A stretch of 64,000 nt of DNA, taken from Roseicyclus marinus (lineage in GTDB: Bacteria; Pseudomonadota; Alphaproteobacteria; Rhodobacterales; Rhodobacteraceae). Every line of letters starts with the position of its first letter. Positions within the stretch are counted from its first letter, which is position 1. The stretch spans positions 1 through 64,000 of the forward strand of contig NZ_JASJOF010000007.1 of NCBI RefSeq assembly GCF_030163795.1, read 5' to 3'. This document shows positions 19,674-28,905 of this stretch, in pieces. The position numbers and the translations under genes are program-made. A model generated the notes under the pieces. That model was not told the DNA's origin. It saw nothing but the letters and a program-made list of their open reading frames with translations, and searched no databases.

Positions 19674-20402
19674 TTGGATTTTTATAGCCTCGACCCTGTG
19701 ATTGCCGGGCTGACGCTTGCCTTTCTGGCCGGGCTGTCGGTTCCCTTGGGTGCAACGCTTGCACGTTTTGAACGCATCCATCCCGATTGGCTCGAGACAG
19801 AGCTGCGCCATTCGGTCGTGGCCTTCGGTGGTGGCGCATTATTGTCCGCTGTGGCGCTGGTGTTGATCCCCGAGGCGGTCGAGCGGGGTACGCCCCAGTT
19901 GGTGCTGGGCTGTTTTCTCGGGGGCGGTCTGGTGTTTTTCGCGGTGGACCGGATGCTCGCGGCGATCGGGGGGCGGGTGGCGCAGTTTCTGGCAATGATG
20001 CTCGATTACCTGCCGGAGGCCATGGCGCTGGGTGCGCTGATCACGGCAGATCCGGGCGTGGCCTTGGTGACGGCGGGGCTGATCGCGGTGCAGAATCTGC
20101 CCGAAGGCTTCGGCGCTTGGCGCGAGATGGCGGCTGACAGCCATCTGCCACGACGGCGGTTGGTCCTGCTTTTCGCGATGGTTGCCCCTTTGGGGCCTGT
20201 CGCGGCGGCGGTGGGCCTGTTTTTACTGGCTGACCAGCCCGCGATCTTGGCCGCTGTCATGGCCTTCGCCTCGGGCGGGATCGTCTACCTGCTGTTTCAG
20301 GACATTGCCCCGCAAGCGCATCTCGACAAAGCCTATGCGCCCGCGCTTGGCTCGGTCATGGGGTTCGCGCTGGGGCTGGCCGGTCACATGGCCATGACCT
20401 GA
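19674..20402 (+). CDS. ZIP-family-like metal transporter
   Basis: A 242-residue inner-membrane protein with about seven hydrophobic segments. The arrangement matches ZIP permeases: HSVVAFGGGALLSAVALVLIPEAVE in helix 2, LDYLPEAMALGAL in helix 4 and VQNLPEGFGAW in helix 5. The metal-binding HNxPEG of helix 4 is here DYLPEA, so the site is divergent and transport specificity is unsure. The only possible starts after the upstream in-frame stop at 19650 are the TTG at 19674 and a GTG at 19698; I use TTG, with no convincing ribosome site. Confidence 0.7.
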   Translation: MDFYSLDPVIAGLTLAFLAGLSVPLGATLARFERIHPDWLETELRHSVVAFGGGALLSAVALVLIPEAVERGTPQLVLGCFLGGGLVFFAVDRMLAAIGGRVAQFLAMMLDYLPEAMALGALITADPGVALVTAGLIAVQNLPEGFGAWREMAADSHLPRRRLVLLFAMVAPLGPVAAAVGLFLLADQPAILAAVMAFASGGIVYLLFQDIAPQAHLDKAYAPALGSVMGFALGLAGHMAMT

Positions 20403-20415
20403 TGCCGGTCGCGTT

Positions 20416-21441
20416 TCAGCTGCGCAGCATCCCCACGATGTCGTAGGTCTGTGCGAGGATCGGCGCTGCGATCTCGCGCGCACGCTGGGCCCCGCGGCCG
20501 AGGATGCGGTCGATCTCGGCGGGGTCGGCCATCAGGCGCGACATCTCGGTCGTGATAGGGGAAAGCTTGTCGACCGCGAGATCGGCCAGCGCCATCTTGA
20601 AATGCCCAAAAAGCGCGCCCTGATGCTGGTCGAGCACGGCCTGCGGGCTGATATCGGCCAGTGCCGCGTAGATGTTCACCAGATTGCGCGCCTCGGGTCG
20701 GGCATCGAGCCCCGCCAACGCCTCGGGCAGAGGATCGGGGTCGGTCTTGGCCTTGCGGATTTTCTTGGCGATATCGTCGGCTCTGTCGGTCAGATTGATG
20801 CGCGTCTTGTCGGACGGGTCGGACTTGGACATCTTTTTTGTCCCGTCCTGAAGGTTCATCACACGGGTTGCCGCCCCTTCGATCACGGGTTCGGTGATGG
20901 GGAAGAATTCCTGCCCGTAATCGTGGTTGAACTTGGCCGCGATGTCGCGGGTCAGTTCCAGATGCTGTTTCTGATCCTCGCCCACGGGCACATGGGTCGC
21001 GTGATAGATCAGGATATCGGCGGCCATCAGCGCAGGGTATGCGAACAGCCCCAGCGAGGCGGCCTCGGCGTTCTTGCCGGCCTTGTCCTTCCATTGGGTC
21101 ATGCGGCCCATCCAGCCCATCCGCGCGACGCAGTTGAAAATCCACGCCAGTTGCGCGTGTTCGGGAACCTGGGATTGGTTGAAGAGGATGGATTTTTCCG
21201 GGTCGATCCCGACGGCGATGAAGCCCGCGCACAATTCACGCGTGTTGCGGCGCAGCGTTTCGGGATCGTGCAGGGTGGCCGTGATCGCGTGCAAATCCAC
21301 CATGCAGTAGATCGTCTGGTGGGTGCCCGCATCCTGCATGGTCACGAAGCGCTTCATCGCGCCAAGGTAATTGCCCAGCGTCAGCCCGCCCGAGGGCTGG
21401 ATGCCCGAGAATACGCGCGGTGCGAAATGCGGTGCCGTCAT
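20416..21441 (-). CDS. trpS: Tryptophan-tRNA ligase
   Basis: Class I aminoacyl-tRNA synthetase charging tRNA-Trp, 341 residues, standard bacterial length. The HIGH-equivalent is [13 protein letters not shown] near 16-28, and the KMSKS loop is intact ([10 protein letters not shown] near 200). [10 protein letters not shown] starts the catalytic core. The ATG at 21441 with AAGGGG upstream is chosen; a longer frame to 21498 lacks conservation and would overlap the divergent rhomboid gene's leader. Confidence 0.97.
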   Translation of the reverse strand: MTAPHFAPRVFSGIQPSGGLTLGNYLGAMKRFVTMQDAGTHQTIYCMVDLHAITATLHDPETLRRNTRELCAGFIAVGIDPEKSILFNQSQVPEHAQLAWIFNCVARMGWMGRMTQWKDKAGKNAEAASLGLFAYPALMAADILIYHATHVPVGEDQKQHLELTRDIAAKFNHDYGQEFFPITEPVIEGAATRVMNLQDGTKKMSKSDPSDKTRINLTDRADDIAKKIRKAKTDPDPLPEALAGLDARPEARNLVNIYAALADISPQAVLDQHQGALFGHFKMALADLAVDKLSPITTEMSRLMADPAEIDRILGRGAQRAREIAAPILAQTYDIVGMLRS

Positions 21442-21544
21442 GATCGTGCCCCTTGGCCTGCCTGTGGCCTGGCCGCCTCTGGCCAAGTGCCGCCGCATCG
21501 CTTACCCACGGGGGCAGATGGCGTCAACCAAGGGCAGGCCCGTG

Positions 21545-22228
21545 ATGGATCGGCACAGCGTTTCCCCCTTCAACGCGCTGCCCCCGGTGGTGGTGGCGCT
21601 GGCGGTCGTGATCTTCGGCCTCGAGGTTATGTTCCAGGCGGCGACGGCTGGGTTCCTCGGCGGGCAGGGTGGTGTCGGCTGGCGGCTGAACGCGATCCGC
21701 GATTACGGGATTTTCGATGAAATCGCGCGCGCCATGTGGGTCAACAACATCTGGCCCGCCAGCGAAGTGCTGCGGCTGGTCACCTACCCGCTGATCCATA
21801 CGGGCTTTGCCCACGCGGCCTTTGTCGTCGTCTTCATCCTCGCCATCGGCAAGATGGTGGCAGAGGTGTTTTCGCCGCTGGCCTTTGTCGCTTTGTTCCT
21901 TGGTTCGGCCATCGCGGGTGCGGTCGGTTTCGTCGTCCTGATGAACAGCCCCTATCCGTTGGTGGGGGGCTATCCCGGGGTTTACGGGCTGATCGGGGCC
22001 TTCACCTTCATCTTGTGGACACGCGAACATCTGCGCGGGGGCGCGGGATATCGTGCCTTCGGGCTGATCGGGATGCTTTTGGCGATCCAGCTTCTGTTCG
22101 GGCTGATCCAGGGCGAATTCGGAAATGTCGTGGCCGATCTGTCAGGCTTTGTCGCGGGGTTCTTGATGTCCTTCGTGCTCAGCCCCGGCGGCTGGCAGCG
22201 CGTTCTGTCGAAGCTGCGAAACCGTTAG
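21545..22228 (+). CDS. Rhomboid-family membrane protein, apparently catalytically dead
   Basis: A 227-residue protein with six predicted transmembrane helices and rhomboid layout. HTGFAHAAFVVVFILAIGK (about 85-103) corresponds to the rhomboid helix-2 HxxxxH segment. In helix 4, where active rhomboids have GxSG with the nucleophilic Ser, this protein reads GGYPGVYGLIGAF (Tyr147 at the Ser site); in helix 6 the catalytic His position reads VVADLSGFVAGF (no His). Both catalytic residues are therefore missing, and a chaperone-like or iRhom-type binding role is possible. Start alternatives are ATG 21518 and ATG 21545; both are plausible. Divergent from trpS. Confidence 0.85.
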   Translation: MDRHSVSPFNALPPVVVALAVVIFGLEVMFQAATAGFLGGQGGVGWRLNAIRDYGIFDEIARAMWVNNIWPASEVLRLVTYPLIHTGFAHAAFVVVFILAIGKMVAEVFSPLAFVALFLGSAIAGAVGFVVLMNSPYPLVGGYPGVYGLIGAFTFILWTREHLRGGAGYRAFGLIGMLLAIQLLFGLIQGEFGNVVADLSGFVAGFLMSFVLSPGGWQRVLSKLRNR

Positions 22229-22268
22229 AGAGCGGTGCGTTCGCTCGCTTCACGCGCCGCTCTCTAAC
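22224..22268. terminator. Hairpin terminator between the rhomboid gene and murJ
   Basis: GTTAGAGAGCGGTGCG (22224-22239) pairs with CGCGCCGCTCTCTAAC (22253-22268), 16 bp with one G-U pair, around a 13-base loop. The left arm contains the rhomboid stop codon. With the convergent murJ end 60 bases away, a bidirectional terminator is the likely role. Confidence 0.65.
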
Positions 22269-22274
22269 CTTCTG

Positions 22275-22331
22275 ATTTCGCATGTCCGGGGAGCGCAAAA
22301 CCGGTTCCCACTTTTGCGCGACATGCTCTAA
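22275..22331 (-). repeat. Dispersed alphaproteobacterial palindromic repeat at the murJ 3' end
   Basis: Starting at the murJ stop, the minus strand reads TTAGAGCATGTCGCGCAAAA and continues to GGACATGCG. Two nested inverted repeats are visible: outer CATGTC / GACATG (22281-22286, 22320-22325) and inner GCGCAAAA / TTTTGCGC (22293-22300, 22312-22319) with an 11-base loop. I recognise the GAGCATGTCGCGCAAAAGTG word as a repeat scattered between genes in many Rhizobiales and Rhodobacterales. The element probably acts in transcription end or mRNA stability. Confidence 0.6.
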
Positions 22332-23938
22332 CGCCGGCGGAGGGCGTCGCGGAACTCCGCGATCCGGAAGGCCCCCAGCGCCTGCCCGGCAAGCCCGTAA
22401 ACGGCAAGCCCCCCCAACACCAGCGCGGTGAGCGCCAGATACCGCAGACCCGGCGTCGCCAGCATCGGGGCCAAGAGCGTCGCGGCGACGACAAGGGCCA
22501 GACCCATCAGCATCGCGGCCAGAACGATCCGCCCCAGCCTCTGGCGGTAGCGGTCGTCGAACATCGCGACCTCGCCCATGCTGCGCCGCCCCCGCGCCAG
22601 AAGCCACACCATCGTCCACGCCGCGAAGGAGGTGGCCAGCGCCGCGCCCACGAAGCCGATCACGAAGGCAAGGCCGATGGCGACCACGACATTCACCACC
22701 ATGGCCACAAGGGCAAAACGGAACGGCGTTTTCGTATCCTCGCGTGCGAAATAAAGCGGTTGCAGCACCTTTTGCATGACGAAGGCGGGCAGGCCGATGC
22801 CGTAGGCCGCCAATGCCAGCGCGGTCTGGGCGGTGTCGCTGGCGTCAAAGGCGCCACGCTCGAACAGGACAGAGACCAGCGGCACGGGAATGACGCAAAG
22901 CGCCACCGCGGCGGGCACGGTCAGGGCAAGGCAGATCTCGCCCGCCCGGCTCAGCGCGTAGCGCCCGCCCGCGCCATCGCCTGCCCGCAGACGCCGCGAC
23001 AAGTCGGGCAGGAGCACCACGCCGATGGCCACGCCCACCACGCCCAGCGGCAATTGGTACAACCTGTCGGCAAGGCTCATCCAGACGATGGCCCCTTCGA
23101 AGAAGCTGGCGACCTGACGGCCCACCAGCAGGTTGATCTGCACAACGCCGCCCGCCAGCATCGCGGGCAGCATGATGATGGCCAGTTGCCGCAATTCGGG
23201 TGTCAGGCGCGGCAGGCGCGGCGTCAGGCGAAAGCCCGCGCGCGCGGCGACGACCCAGACCAGCGCCACCTGCGCCAGCCCCGCCACAAGGATACCCCAG
23301 CTGAGCAGGGTGCCATGGCGCAGGCCCGTCAGATCGTCGCCCGGCCCGGCGCTGTCGATGGCAAAGGCCGCGCCCGCGGCAAGATCGGTTTCCGCGATCA
23401 GAAGCATCGCGATCAGCACGAGGTTCAACAGGATCGGCGCGGCTGCTGCCGCCGCAAAGCGCCCGGTGGCGTTCAAAAGCCCCGACAGAAGCGCCGCGAG
23501 CGAGATGAAGAGAATGTAGCCAAAGGCCACCCTCCCGAAATCCACCGCCAGTTCGAACCGCACATCGCCCGCAAAGCCGCCCGCCATCGCCAGCACCAGC
23601 CAAGGCATGGCCAGTTGCGCCACAAGCGTCAGGACGATCAGAACCGTCGCCAAGGCCGCGAAGGCATCGCGCGCAAACCCAAGCGCGTTTTCCCCCGCTT
23701 CCAGCTTCTTGGAGAACATCGGCACGAAGGCGGTGTTGAACGCGCCTTCGGCGAAAAACCGGCGGAACAGGTTGGGCAAGGAAAAGGCGATGAAGAACGC
23801 CTCCGCCACCGGCCCCGTACCCATGAAGGCGGCGATCAGGATGTCGCGCACGAAGCCCAGAAGCCGGCTGCCCAGCGTCCACATGCCGACCGTTATGAAC
23901 CCTGAAATCAGCCGGATTGGCCGGGCGATGGCCGCCAT
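22328..23938 (-). CDS. murJ: Lipid II flippase
   Basis: MurJ (MviN) flips lipid-linked peptidoglycan precursor across the inner membrane. The 536-residue protein has about 14 hydrophobic helices and the family N-terminus SGFITVGMWTLGSRLLGFVRDILIAAFMGTGPVAEAFFIAFSLPNLFRRFFAEGAFNTAFVP (given only by its key parts: SR near 22 and RR-FAEGAFNTAFVP near 58-73). Arg residues of the central cavity are conserved in NLFRRFFAEG. The start ATG at 23938 is one base before the glnD stop, so the two are coupled. Its stop codon lies inside a dispersed repeat. Confidence 0.95.
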   Translation of the reverse strand: MAAIARPIRLISGFITVGMWTLGSRLLGFVRDILIAAFMGTGPVAEAFFIAFSLPNLFRRFFAEGAFNTAFVPMFSKKLEAGENALGFARDAFAALATVLIVLTLVAQLAMPWLVLAMAGGFAGDVRFELAVDFGRVAFGYILFISLAALLSGLLNATGRFAAAAAAPILLNLVLIAMLLIAETDLAAGAAFAIDSAGPGDDLTGLRHGTLLSWGILVAGLAQVALVWVVAARAGFRLTPRLPRLTPELRQLAIIMLPAMLAGGVVQINLLVGRQVASFFEGAIVWMSLADRLYQLPLGVVGVAIGVVLLPDLSRRLRAGDGAGGRYALSRAGEICLALTVPAAVALCVIPVPLVSVLFERGAFDASDTAQTALALAAYGIGLPAFVMQKVLQPLYFAREDTKTPFRFALVAMVVNVVVAIGLAFVIGFVGAALATSFAAWTMVWLLARGRRSMGEVAMFDDRYRQRLGRIVLAAMLMGLALVVAATLLAPMLATPGLRYLALTALVLGGLAVYGLAGQALGAFRIAEFRDALRRR

Positions 23939-23939
23939 C

Positions 23940-26768
23940 TCAGGCCCCCGCCCGTTCCGCGACCCGCGCAATGGCGTCCCGCAGCTTGCGTTCCAGACCT
24001 TCTTGGCGGGACTTGGCGTGCAGTTTCAGGCCGAACATGTCCTTGACGTAGAAGGTGTCGACCACCTGCGCGCCATAGGTCGCGATCACGGCGGACGAGA
24101 TGTAGATGTTGGACGCCGCCAGCGTCTTGGTCAGATCGTACAGCAGGCCGGGCCGGTCGCGGGTATCGACCTCGATGATCGTGTAGATTTCTGATCCCTC
24201 GTTGTCGAACATGATGTTGGTCGGCACCTTGAATGGGCGTTCGCGTTTCTTGATCTTTTCCCGGGTCTCCAGCGCGCGGGAGGCCACGACCTCGCCCTTG
24301 AGCGTCTTGTCGATCATGTCGCGCAGACGCGGCAGGCGGCGCGCCTCGTAGGGGTTGCCTTCGGCATCCTGCACCCAGAAGACCGCGGTGGCATAGCCAT
24401 CCTTGGACGTATAGGTGCGCGCGTCGACCACATTGGCCCCGACGAGCGACAGCGCACCGGCCAGCCGGCTGAAGATGCCCGGGTGATCGTTCAACGCGAA
24501 ACAGACGCGCGTGGCGTCGCGGTCGGGATCCTCGCGCGTGTCGATGCGGATCTCGTCGTCCCCGATGCCCCGCAGCATCTCGGCGAAGGTGACCTGCGCC
24601 GCAAGGTCGAGCCCCTGCCAATAGGGACCGTAATGACGATCCATCTCGGCCTTGAGATCGGGTTTGGACCAATCGGCCAGCGCATCGCGGAGCGCGCGTT
24701 TGGCCTCACCCTCGAGGTTCTCGCGGTTCAGATCCTCAAGGCCGGTGTCGAGCGCGGTCGCCGTCGCCCGGAAGAGGCCGCGCAACAGCGTCGCCTTCCA
24801 GTTGTTCCAGGTGTTGGGCCCGACGCCGCGGATGTCGCAGACTGTCAGCACCGTCAGCAATTCCAGCCTTTCGCGCGTTTTCACAGCCTTGGCGAAATCG
24901 CGCACCGTGCGGGGATCGGCAATGTCGCGTTTTTGCGCCATGTCCGACATCAGCAGGTGATAGCGCACCAGCCATTCCACCGTTTCGCATTCTGCCTGCT
25001 TCAACCCCAGACGCGGGCAGAGCGCGCGCGCGATCCGGGCGCCGACGACGGAATGATCCTCTTTGCGGCCCTTGCCGATGTCATGCAGCAGACAGGCGAC
25101 GTAAAGAACCTTTCGGTTCACGCCCCGCTTGAGGATGCCCGAGGCGACCGGCAATTCCTCGACCAGTTCACCGCGTTCGATCTGCGCCAGTGTCGAGATC
25201 ACCTGGATCGTATGCTCGTCGACCGTGTAGCTGTGATACATGTTGAACTGCATCATCGCGACGATGGGCGCGAATTCGGGCAAAAAGGCCGAGAGAACCC
25301 CCAGCTCGTTCATCCGCCTCAGCGCGCGTTCGGGGTTTCCCTGTTTCAGCATCAGGTCCAGAAAGATCGCGCAGGCCTCGGGGTCGCGGCGCATCTCGTC
25401 GTCAATCAGGCGCAGGTTCGCCGACAGGGCGCGCATCGTGTCCGGATGGATCAGGTAGCCGGTGCGCAAGGCCTCTTCGAAGAGACGCAGGATGTTGAGC
25501 TTGTCCGCGAAGAACGCCTGTTCGTCCGCGATGGCGAGCCGGTTCTGTTTCAGGACATAGCCCGGTTTGAGCTTCTTTCGGCGTGTGCGCCCGCGCAGGA
25601 AGCCGAGGATGCTGGGTTCCTGCTTGACGTGGCGCGCCTCGAGCTCGGTCAGGAAGATCCGGGTCAATTCGCCGACGCGGGTGGCGTGGCGGAAATAATC
25701 CTGCATGAAATGTTCGACCGCGCGCCGGCCGGAATGATCGCGGTAGCCCAACCGTTCCGCGACCGCGACCTGGTTGTCGAAGGTCAGCTGGTCCTGCGCG
25801 CGATCCGCGATCAGGTGCAGGTGGCAGCGCGTGGCCCAAAGGAAGCGTTCTGCCGCGTCGAAGGCGGCGAATTCCTCGGCGGTGAAGACGCCCAGATCCA
25901 CCAACTCGCCCGCGCGGTTCACGCCATGTTCGTATTTCGCGATCCAGTACAGCGTCTGGAGGTCGCGCAGGCCCCCCTTGCCCTCTTTGACATTCGGTTC
26001 GAGGACGTAGCGCTGACCGCCCTGCTTGCGGTGACGCGTGGCGCGTTCCTCGAGCTTGGCCTCGATGAATTCGCCCACCGTGCCTTGGAACAGCTGGTCG
26101 CGCAGCGCCCGGCGCAGATCCTCCGCGATCGCAGCCTCGCCGCATAGAAAGCGCATTTCCAGCAGGCTGGTGCGGATCGTGATGTCTTGTTTCCCGAGGC
26201 GCAGGCAATCGCGGATCGTGCGGCTGGAATGCCCGACCTTCATGTGCAGGTCCCACAGCATGTAGAGCGCGGATTCGATCACGCTCTCGACCTGCGCGGG
26301 GATCTTGCCGGGGGTCACGAACAGGAGGTCGACATCGGAATAGGGCGCCATTTCTCCGCGTCCGTAGCCGCCGATGGCCATCACCGCCATGCGCTCGCCC
26401 TGCGCCAGTCGGGCATTGGGGTGCAGATGCGTCTGCGCCACGTGCAGAACGCCCCGCACCAGACCATCGGTCAGATAGGTATAAGCGCGGGTGATGCGGC
26501 GCGCGGTCAGGGGGTTCGTGGCGATCCCGTCCTCGATGGCGCGGCGGCCTTCGGTCTGGGCCTCTTGCAGGATCCGGGTGGCGGCCGCCCGGATTGCGGC
26601 CGGGTCGGACAGGCCCGCCACGGCTTGATCGAGCCGCGCCTGCAGCGCGGCTTCGTCAAGAATGACGTCCGCCGGCGCGATCAGCGCGCCGGGGGCAGAG
26701 GCTGTGGGCGGAAGGCTCGGGTTCCGGTCAGAAACCGAAACCGGCAAGGCGTCTTGGGGCGGGGTCAA
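23940..26768 (-). CDS. glnD: Bifunctional uridylyltransferase/uridylyl-removing enzyme (PII sensor)
   Basis: GlnD uridylylates and de-uridylylates PII proteins in response to glutamine. The 942-residue protein has the four expected parts: nucleotidyltransferase domain with GGYGRGEMAPYSDVDLLFV (about 133-151, metal Asp residues in DVD), a middle helical domain, the HD phosphohydrolase with LLHDIGKGRKEDHSVVG (about 560), and two C-terminal ACT domains (CFALNDHPGIFSRLAGALSL near 760, DTRDRPGLLYDLTKTLA near 870). It overlaps the upstream LpoA-like gene by 41 bases and couples to murJ. Confidence 0.97.
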   Translation of the reverse strand: MTPPQDALPVSVSDRNPSLPPTASAPGALIAPADVILDEAALQARLDQAVAGLSDPAAIRAAATRILQEAQTEGRRAIEDGIATNPLTARRITRAYTYLTDGLVRGVLHVAQTHLHPNARLAQGERMAVMAIGGYGRGEMAPYSDVDLLFVTPGKIPAQVESVIESALYMLWDLHMKVGHSSRTIRDCLRLGKQDITIRTSLLEMRFLCGEAAIAEDLRRALRDQLFQGTVGEFIEAKLEERATRHRKQGGQRYVLEPNVKEGKGGLRDLQTLYWIAKYEHGVNRAGELVDLGVFTAEEFAAFDAAERFLWATRCHLHLIADRAQDQLTFDNQVAVAERLGYRDHSGRRAVEHFMQDYFRHATRVGELTRIFLTELEARHVKQEPSILGFLRGRTRRKKLKPGYVLKQNRLAIADEQAFFADKLNILRLFEEALRTGYLIHPDTMRALSANLRLIDDEMRRDPEACAIFLDLMLKQGNPERALRRMNELGVLSAFLPEFAPIVAMMQFNMYHSYTVDEHTIQVISTLAQIERGELVEELPVASGILKRGVNRKVLYVACLLHDIGKGRKEDHSVVGARIARALCPRLGLKQAECETVEWLVRYHLLMSDMAQKRDIADPRTVRDFAKAVKTRERLELLTVLTVCDIRGVGPNTWNNWKATLLRGLFRATATALDTGLEDLNRENLEGEAKRALRDALADWSKPDLKAEMDRHYGPYWQGLDLAAQVTFAEMLRGIGDDEIRIDTREDPDRDATRVCFALNDHPGIFSRLAGALSLVGANVVDARTYTSKDGYATAVFWVQDAEGNPYEARRLPRLRDMIDKTLKGEVVASRALETREKIKKRERPFKVPTNIMFDNEGSEIYTIIEVDTRDRPGLLYDLTKTLAASNIYISSAVIATYGAQVVDTFYVKDMFGLKLHAKSRQEGLERKLRDAIARVAERAGA

Positions 26769-27897
26769 TCATGGCCACCTGGTTCTGGGTCACTTGGGCG
26801 ATGGCCATAGCGCGCTGGTTCGTGCCATCGGTGAGCAGACGGAATACCCCGTTCGCGCCCGCGAAACCAGCGCTTGCGGTCAGATCGGTTGCACCGAGGC
26901 GGCCCGACGCCAGCGCGGTCTCGCCTACGGCGCGGATCGCGTCATAGCCGAGCGCGCCGAGGATATGGGGTGGGGTGCCATAAGTGGCCTCGTAGCGCGC
27001 GTTGAAATCGGCGGCTGCCTGCGGGTCGGGTACGGCGAACCACCCGCCCTGCAAACCCGAAAGTTCCAGCGTCTGGGGCGGCGTGTCCCAACGGGTCAGG
27101 CCCATCATCTGCACCACCTCGGTGTCGAGCCCGTTTTCCGGCAAAAGCTGCGCAAAGAAAGGCAGCGCGCCGGCACTGTCCGAGGTCAGCATCAGCGCAT
27201 TGGCCGAATCTTCGCGCACGGCAGACATGATCTGCGGTACCGCGTTGATGACCCCGTTTTGCGAGAATTCATAAGGCACGGTGCGCACGATGGTTGCGCC
27301 CGATGCCTGAGCCGAGCGCAGGACAGCATCGCGCGCCACTTCGCCCGCGAGGTTCTGGGCATGGGCCACCACGATCCGGTCCCGGCCGCGCGACGCCGCA
27401 TAGCTGACGACGCGTGCAGCCGTGTTCTGGAACGTGTGGCCCAGCACGAAGACGTTGCCGCCCGCGATCTCGGTGTTGTTCGAAAAGCTCAGGATGCTGA
27501 CGTTGGAATTGGCCACGGCCACGCCTGCTGCCGCTGCGCTGTCCGACCGGAGCGGCCCGACGATGATGTCGGCACCGGCCTGAACCGCCTCGCGCGCGAC
27601 ATTGGCCGCTTGCGCCGATTGGCCTGCGGTATCGTAGACGGTGATCTCGATCGTCACGCCGGTCAGGTCGGCGGCGGCCATACGCGCCGCGTTCTCGAGG
27701 CTGCGGGCGATCGTCGCGTCGCCGCCCTGCGCCGAACTGATCGGCAGAAGCATCGCCACCTGCACCGTCTGACCCCCGACCGAGGGCCCGTTGCCCAGAC
27801 GCGGACCGGCCACTTGGCACGCCCCCAGCGCCGTCGCGAGACCGAGGACCGACAGGAGCCGCAAGGGCTTGCGGATGGCACGCAAAGCGGAAAACAT
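26728..27897 (-). CDS. LpoA-like penicillin-binding-protein activator, periplasmic-binding-protein fold lipoprotein
   Basis: A 389-residue lipoprotein: signal peptide RLLSVLGLATALGAC with lipobox LGAC (Cys27), then a type I periplasmic-binding fold similar to the LpoA/Leu-Ile-Val-binding family (VQVAMLLPISSAQGGDATIARSLENAARMA, IIVGPLRSDSAAAAGVA, ILSFSNNTEI, HILGALGYDAIRAVG). In E. coli, LpoA activates PBP1A; here a role in cell-wall synthesis is inferred from family only, supported by nearby murJ. It is divergent from rsmI, a pair that is common in proteobacteria (yraM/lpoA next to rsmI and yraN). The last 41 bases overlap glnD. Confidence 0.85.
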   Translation of the reverse strand: MFSALRAIRKPLRLLSVLGLATALGACQVAGPRLGNGPSVGGQTVQVAMLLPISSAQGGDATIARSLENAARMAAADLTGVTIEITVYDTAGQSAQAANVAREAVQAGADIIVGPLRSDSAAAAGVAVANSNVSILSFSNNTEIAGGNVFVLGHTFQNTAARVVSYAASRGRDRIVVAHAQNLAGEVARDAVLRSAQASGATIVRTVPYEFSQNGVINAVPQIMSAVREDSANALMLTSDSAGALPFFAQLLPENGLDTEVVQMMGLTRWDTPPQTLELSGLQGGWFAVPDPQAAADFNARYEATYGTPPHILGALGYDAIRAVGETALASGRLGATDLTASAGFAGANGVFRLLTDGTNQRAMAIAQVTQNQVAMIDPAPRRLAGFGF

Positions 27898-28011
27898 GAA
27901 CCCGATACCTCCGTGGGACGCTGGCAGCCTGTTCCGATTAGGCTAGAGCGTCCGCCACGGCAAGTAAACGATGCCCGCGCGCGGGATGGCGGGTCAGGCG
28001 GGATGTCACCG

Positions 28012-28905
28012 ATGGATCGAGAGCCCGGAGAGGGGATGGGCGTGGCCCGCCGTGTCGCGCTGGCGCCGGGGTTGTGGTTCGTCGCGACACCGATCGGGGC
28101 GGCCCGCGACATCACGCTGCGCGCGCTCGATATTCTGGCCAGCGCCGAGGTGCTCGTGGCCGAGGATACCCGCACGCTGCGCCACCTGATGGAGATCCAC
28201 GGGCTGAAGCTCGGGGATCGGCCGCTCATTGCCTATCACGACCACAACGGGGCCGAGGCCCGACCCCGCATCTTGCGCCACCTGACCGAGGGCCGCAGCG
28301 TCGCCTATTGCTCCGAGGCGGGCACGCCCGTGGTCGCCGACCCCGGCTACCAACTGGCGCGGGCGGCCATCGCGGCTGGCCATCCGGTCAATGCCGCCCC
28401 AGGCCCCTCGGCGGCAATCATGGCGCTGAGCATTTCGGGCCTTCCGTCCGACCGGTTCCTGTTCGTGGGGTTTCCGCCTGCCCAGGCGGGCGCGCGAACG
28501 CGGTGGATCGAGGAGATCGGCAACATCCCCGCGACCCTGATCGTCTACGAAAGCCCAAGGCGGGTTCACCGGTTGTTAGGGGAATTCTGCGAGCACTGGG
28601 GAGAGATGCGGGAAGCGGCGCTCTGCCGCGAATTGACCAAACGATTCGAAGAGGTGCGCCGCGGCACCTTGGGTAGCCTGAGGGACGCGCTTGAGGGGGA
28701 TAGCCTGAAGGGTGAGGTGGTTCTGGTGATCGGCCGCCCATTGGAAATTGTGGCGGATGCGGCGGACCTTGATGCCGCACTTCTGGATGCGCTGGGACGG
28801 ATGCGCGTCAAAGATGCGGCGAGCCATGTGGCCGAGGCGCTGGGGCTGGCCCGGCGGGATGTGTATCAACGCGCGCTGGCGCTGAAGGAAGGATCGGAAG
28901 AATGA
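28012..28905 (+). CDS. rsmI: 16S rRNA (cytidine-1402-2'-O)-methyltransferase
   Basis: RsmI methylates the ribose of C1402 in the small-subunit decoding centre. It is a tetrapyrrole-methylase-fold protein of 297 residues: LWFVATPIGAARDITLRALDIL, the ADP-like motif VLVAEDTRTLRHLMEIHG, YCSEAGTPVVADPGYQL with the SAM-binding GTP loop, GPSAAIMALSISGLPSDRFLFVGFPP. Three in-frame ATGs (28003, 28012, 28036) are possible; the last has GGAGAGG just before it and would give 289 residues. It is divergent from the LpoA-like gene and overlaps yraN by 4 bases. Confidence 0.95.
   Translation: MDREPGEGMGVARRVALAPGLWFVATPIGAARDITLRALDILASAEVLVAEDTRTLRHLMEIHGLKLGDRPLIAYHDHNGAEARPRILRHLTEGRSVAYCSEAGTPVVADPGYQLARAAIAAGHPVNAAPGPSAAIMALSISGLPSDRFLFVGFPPAQAGARTRWIEEIGNIPATLIVYESPRRVHRLLGEFCEHWGEMREAALCRELTKRFEEVRRGTLGSLRDALEGDSLKGEVVLVIGRPLEIVADAADLDAALLDALGRMRVKDAASHVAEALGLARRDVYQRALALKEGSEE

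Noticed and set aside
26662-28002. Plus-strand 5' extension of rsmI to 747 codons
   Set aside because: Antisense to the LpoA-like lipoprotein; RsmI is about 290 residues.
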